From contig NC_007948.1 of NCBI RefSeq assembly GCF_000013865.1, positions 1,178,001 to 1,242,000 on the forward strand: 64,000 nucleotides of DNA, read 5' to 3'. Shown here piece by piece: positions 61,665 through 64,000 of the stretch (positions are counted from its first letter, which is position 1; each line of letters begins with the position of its first letter). The notes under the pieces were generated by a model that made no database searches, had not been told where the DNA came from, and was given only the letters and a program-made list of their open reading frames with translations. The translations under genes were made by a program, and so were the position numbers. This DNA is from Polaromonas sp. JS666 (GTDB lineage Bacteria; Pseudomonadota; Gammaproteobacteria; Burkholderiales; Burkholderiaceae_C).

Positions 61665-61725
61665 CGGGTCAACGGGTATTGGCTTGACGCCGCTACGCTA
61701 ATATCGTCATGCGAAGGAGTGGCAT

Positions 61726-62475
61726 ATGGAAACAACGCGACGCATCGCCGTGGTGACCGGCGGAACCGGCGGTCTCGGTGAGGCGATCTGCAGGCGCCTG
61801 GCCGACGATGGCTTCACCGTCGTGGCGCTGCACTCGGCGGGGAACAAGCAGGTGGACGACTGGCTGGTTGCGCAACAGGCGCTGGGCTACCATTTTGCAA
61901 CCGCCGCGGTCGACGTCACGCGCTTCGCCTCCTGTGCCGCCGCGGTGGAGGCCATACGCCAACAGCATGGTCCCGTGTCGGTGCTGGTCAACAACGCCGG
62001 CATCACCCGCGACGCGAGCTTTCGCAAGATGTCTGAGGAAGCGTGGGACACGGTGCTGCGTACCAACCTCGACTCGATGTTCAACATGACCAAGCAGGTC
62101 ATTGAAGACATGCTCCTGCTCGGATGGGGCCGTATTGTGAATATCTCGTCTGTCAATGGCCAACGCGGCGCTTTTGGTCAAGCCAACTATGCGGCGTCCA
62201 AAGCCGGAATCCATGGGTTCACGAAGTCGCTGGCCCTGGAGTTTGCCAGCAAAAACATCACCGTCAATACCGTCTCGCCGGGCTACCTGAAAACCCGCAT
62301 GGTCGAGAAGGTGCCGCCGCAGGTGCTGCAGGAGAAAATATTGCCGGAGATTCCCGCCGGACGGCTTGGTGACCCGGTCGAGGTCGCGGAACTGGTGGCG
62401 TATCTGGTGTCGCAGCGCGCGGCCTTCACCACGGGCGCCAATTTGTCGATCAACGGTGGCCAGCACATGTACTGA
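61726..62475 (+). CDS. phaB: acetoacetyl-CoA reductase
   Basis: NADPH-dependent reduction of acetoacetyl-CoA to (R)-3-hydroxybutyryl-CoA for polyhydroxybutyrate. 249-residue short-chain dehydrogenase: cofactor site VTGGTGGLGEAICRRL, NNAG, catalytic Ser in ISSVNGQRGAFGQ, Tyr-x3-Lys in NYAASKAG. FGQANYAASKAGIHGFTK and SPGYLKTRMV are typical of PhaB. No phaA or phaC nearby, so this is probably an accessory copy serving as a redox valve at low oxygen. GAAGGAG precedes the start. Confidence 0.92.
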   Translation: METTRRIAVVTGGTGGLGEAICRRLADDGFTVVALHSAGNKQVDDWLVAQQALGYHFATAAVDVTRFASCAAAVEAIRQQHGPVSVLVNNAGITRDASFRKMSEEAWDTVLRTNLDSMFNMTKQVIEDMLLLGWGRIVNISSVNGQRGAFGQANYAASKAGIHGFTKSLALEFASKNITVNTVSPGYLKTRMVEKVPPQVLQEKILPEIPAGRLGDPVEVAELVAYLVSQRAAFTTGANLSINGGQHMY

Positions 62476-62647
62476 CTGTGCCGATCTTCCCTGATGAGGT
62501 TGTACGCGATGCTGCACCGCCGTCGCGGGGTGCGGGCAAAGCGGTTTCCCCTGCGGGTTTTCAAATGCGCCAAATACGCACCCGTTCTGTCGCGGGCGCC
62601 GGCTAGTGCAGTGTTGCACGAGGCCATCGCACGGTTTTTCCCCACGT

Positions 62648-62680
62648 GCAGCAGACCATCCGTCACGGATGGTCTGCTGC
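62648..62680. terminator. long hairpin between convergent phaB and hsp20
   Basis: Perfect stem of 15 bp (GCAGCAGACCATCCG / CGGATGGTCTGCTGC) with a 3-nt TCA loop. No T run on either side, but the convergent placement suggests a bidirectional transcription end. Confidence 0.55.
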
Positions 62681-62717
62681 TGTGGACAGGGCCCACAGCG
62701 TCGGCAGGGGGCAGCCC

Positions 62718-63149
62718 TTACTGCACGGTCAGTTTCTTGGACGCCGCAGTGGTTTTTTTTGGTAGTTCCAGCGTCAGTACGCCGTCGGCATACTTTGCCA
62801 CGGCCTTGGCATCGTCCACGTCCTGAGACAGGCTGAAGGTGCGCGACACGCTGCCGTAGTAGCGCTCGCTGCGCAGCACCTTGTCATCGCTGCCCCTGGT
62901 TTCCTTTTCCTGCTTGACCTCGGCGTCGATCTGCACGATGTTGCCGTCGATGCGCACATTGATATCTTCTTTCTTGACGCCGGGCAAGTCTGCCTTGACC
63001 ACGTAGGCGTCTTTTTTCTCCGAGACGTCCAGGCGCATCTGGATGGCCTGGGGGTTGATGTCCAGCGGGACCGGCGAGAAGAAGCGGCGCAAGGCCGACT
63101 CGAAGGTGTCGCTGATGCCGGGTTCGAATACACGCAGATGAGTTGTCAT
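62718..63149 (-). CDS. Hsp20/alpha-crystallin family small heat-shock protein
   Basis: 143 residues. Alpha-crystallin domain from about 45: MRLDVSEKKDAYVVKADLPGVKKEDINVRIDGNIVQIDAEV, RSERYYGSVSRTFSL, and the ADGVLTLELPK signature; short C-terminal extension ending KLTVQ. ATP-independent holdase. ATG 63149 has AGAGGA upstream; upstream codons to 63224 are not family-like. No heat-shock hairpin recognised in its leader. Confidence 0.95.
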   Translation of the reverse strand: MTTHLRVFEPGISDTFESALRRFFSPVPLDINPQAIQMRLDVSEKKDAYVVKADLPGVKKEDINVRIDGNIVQIDAEVKQEKETRGSDDKVLRSERYYGSVSRTFSLSQDVDDAKAVAKYADGVLTLELPKKTTAASKKLTVQ

Positions 63150-63219
63150 GATGGTCCTCTTGGTTGTGGTTGAAAAAACGCGACTGAAAATTTTTCCTGA
63201 GACACGGAGACGGGCCAGG

Positions 63220-63367
63220 CCCAATACGGTTCAGTCAAGTTATTCACCCTGAATCGGAATGATCAAAACCTTGACTTGTCATTGCGGGCCTGACCCGCAA
63301 TCCATGGATCCCGGATCAAGTACGGGATGACAAACCAGGGGCAAGGGCTTAACTGAACCGTATTGGG
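63220..63367. mobile_element. MITE-like inverted-repeat element B
   Basis: 148 bp bounded by 20-bp inverted repeats: CCCAATACGGTTCAGTCAAG at 63220-63239 and, reverse-complemented, CCCAATACGGTTCAGTTAAG at 63348-63367 (19 of 20). Interior carries two hairpins, ATTGCGGG-CCTGA-CCCGCAAT and ATCCCG...CGGGAT, of a kind widespread in proteobacterial repeats. Ends one base before the CTAG of element A. No transposase frame. Confidence 0.75.
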
Positions 63368-63368
63368 G

Positions 63369-63534
63369 CTAGTACTCCGACCCAGAAATATCGAAACATG
63401 AAAGCGTGCCTTCGAACCCATGCCGTCGTTGCAAATCCTCGCCATAGCACGGCTATGTCTGCGATTTGCGCCTAGGCCTGGGCCCGAATCCATCGCTTTC
63501 ATTGCGTTCCGATACCTCTGTGTCGAAGTACTAG
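63369..63534. mobile_element. MITE-like inverted-repeat element A, copy 2
   Basis: About 158 bp flanked by an exact 4-bp direct repeat CTAG (63369-63372 and 63531-63534). Ends are inverted repeats TACTCCGACCCAGAAATATC and TACTTCGACACAGAGGTATC. About 94 percent identical by eye to 38693-38858 and in the same orientation. The right CTAG contains the TAG stop codon (minus strand) of the BON-domain gene. Confidence 0.8.
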
Positions 63535-64000
63535 GCACCGACCTCCAGCTTGTCGATCACGCGCGAAACGCCACGGGCGGCGAAGGCGGCACCTATGGCG
63601 GCGTCATGCTCCGCCAGCGAGTGCACCTTGCCCTTGATCGTGACGACGCCGCCTTCGACCTCGATGTCGAGGTGCCGGGCCTCGCGCGTTGCCTGCCGTG
63701 TGAGCGCCGCGGTGATCCCCGCGCCGATGTCCCTGGGACTTGCACGGGGCTTGATATGAATATGGCTGGTCAGACCACGTACACCGACCAGCGGACGGAT
63801 GCACTGCTCGGCGCTGGCGAGCTGGTAGCCCCAGTCAACCTCGCCGGTCAGGGTCACCCAGCCGTCTTCGACCTCGACCTTCACCCGCTCGTCGGGAACC
63901 AGCGAACTCCAGCGCAGTGCTGACGACGCGGCCTGCGCGATTTCGGAGTCGCTTCGCTGATGCTCGGCAGACAGTTTGACGTCCAGCTCGAGGGCAATGC
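63531..64000 (-). CDS. BON-domain protein (5' partial)
   Basis: The frame runs off the right edge of the window; at least 155 residues are visible. Parts of three BON domains: an upstream one (LELDVKLSAEH...ALRWSSLVPDERVKVEVEDGWVTLTGEVDW), a second (IRPLVGVRGLTSHIHIKP) and a third (HLDIEVEGGVVTIKGKVHSLAEHDAAIGAAFAARGVSRVIDKL). BON proteins are thought to bind phospholipid or osmotically protect the envelope (OsmY-like). Visible residues do not show a signal peptide, which would be outside. The stop TAG abuts inverted-repeat element A. Confidence 0.88.
   Translation of the reverse strand, partial: IALELDVKLSAEHQRSDSEIAQAASSALRWSSLVPDERVKVEVEDGWVTLTGEVDWGYQLASAEQCIRPLVGVRGLTSHIHIKPRASPRDIGAGITAALTRQATREARHLDIEVEGGVVTIKGKVHSLAEHDAAIGAAFAARGVSRVIDKLEVGA

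Noticed and set aside
63263..63538. 91-codon minus-strand frame through the MITE-like elements
   Set aside because: Composed of the two non-coding inverted-repeat elements; a similar frame appears at 38693-38914 only because element A is repeated.
1..64000. CRISPR arrays, tRNA or rRNA genes
   Set aside because: No regularly spaced repeats of suitable length and no cloverleaf or rRNA-like sequence noticed on reading both strands.

Overview
The window reads as a chromosome segment of a GC-rich betaproteobacterium (Burkholderiales, most likely Comamonadaceae near Polaromonas/Rhodoferax/Variovorax). The basis is the yqgE-ruvX-pyrR-pyrB-pyrC' order next to a ChpA-type kinase, a FbpBC-type iron transporter, Bug-family binding proteins, and the CCCCCTCAAGGGGG / GGCAAAGCC intergenic repeats I associate with that family. 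No rRNA, tRNA or CRISPR array was seen.

Layout. 0-6 kb: 3' part of a giant hybrid chemotaxis-type kinase (ChpA). 6.1-7.6 kb: a broken photolyase gene. 7.7-12.5 kb: yqgE, ruvX, pyrR, pyrB, a catalytically degenerate dihydroorotase (pyrC') and an acyltransferase. 12.5-15.4 kb: divergent ATPase and permease of a ferric iron ABC importer. 15.4-16.3 kb: a tautomerase and a MarR regulator that share an identical 19-bp upstream site. 16.5-17.4 kb: CsbD and a secreted Cys-repeat protein. 17.5-22.2 kb (minus): a five-gene operon holding a quaternary-amine (OpuC/EgtU-like) ABC importer with an embedded aromatic amino acid lyase homologue that lacks the MIO-forming Ala-Ser-Gly. 22.5-23.5 kb: a YeiH-family exporter. 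23.5-31.7 kb: histidine utilisation genes (hutU-ocd-phnD-bug-hutH on minus; hutC-hutG on plus). 32-64 kb: a stress / low-oxygen and metal region with two response regulators, an FNR-type regulator, CbpA/CbpM, a copper P-type ATPase module, an MFP-FtsX-ATPase exporter, a NarI-like plus CCG Fe-S redox pair, a P2-type cation ATPase, a PRPP synthetase / AMP-phosphorylase pair, universal stress proteins, PhaB, Hsp20 and a BON protein.

How it works together. The most interesting signal is regulatory. Near-identical GTMTAKAC palindromes, the operator type of HutC/GntR regulators, sit upstream of both hutU/hutC and the betaine-importer/lyase operon. This suggests the MIO-less lyase feeds the histidine pathway from a histidine betaine (hercynine or ergothioneine) by eliminating trimethylamine, as ergothionase does. 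In the second half, nine TTGAT-N4-ATCAA-like FNR boxes precede many transcription units, and an FNR-type protein with the C-x2-C-x5-C...C cluster pattern is encoded among them. The region resembles low-oxygen-activated loci of Burkholderia. Two copies of a 150-bp inverted-repeat element, each inserted at a CTAG that carries a gene's stop codon, lie 24.7 kb apart within it.
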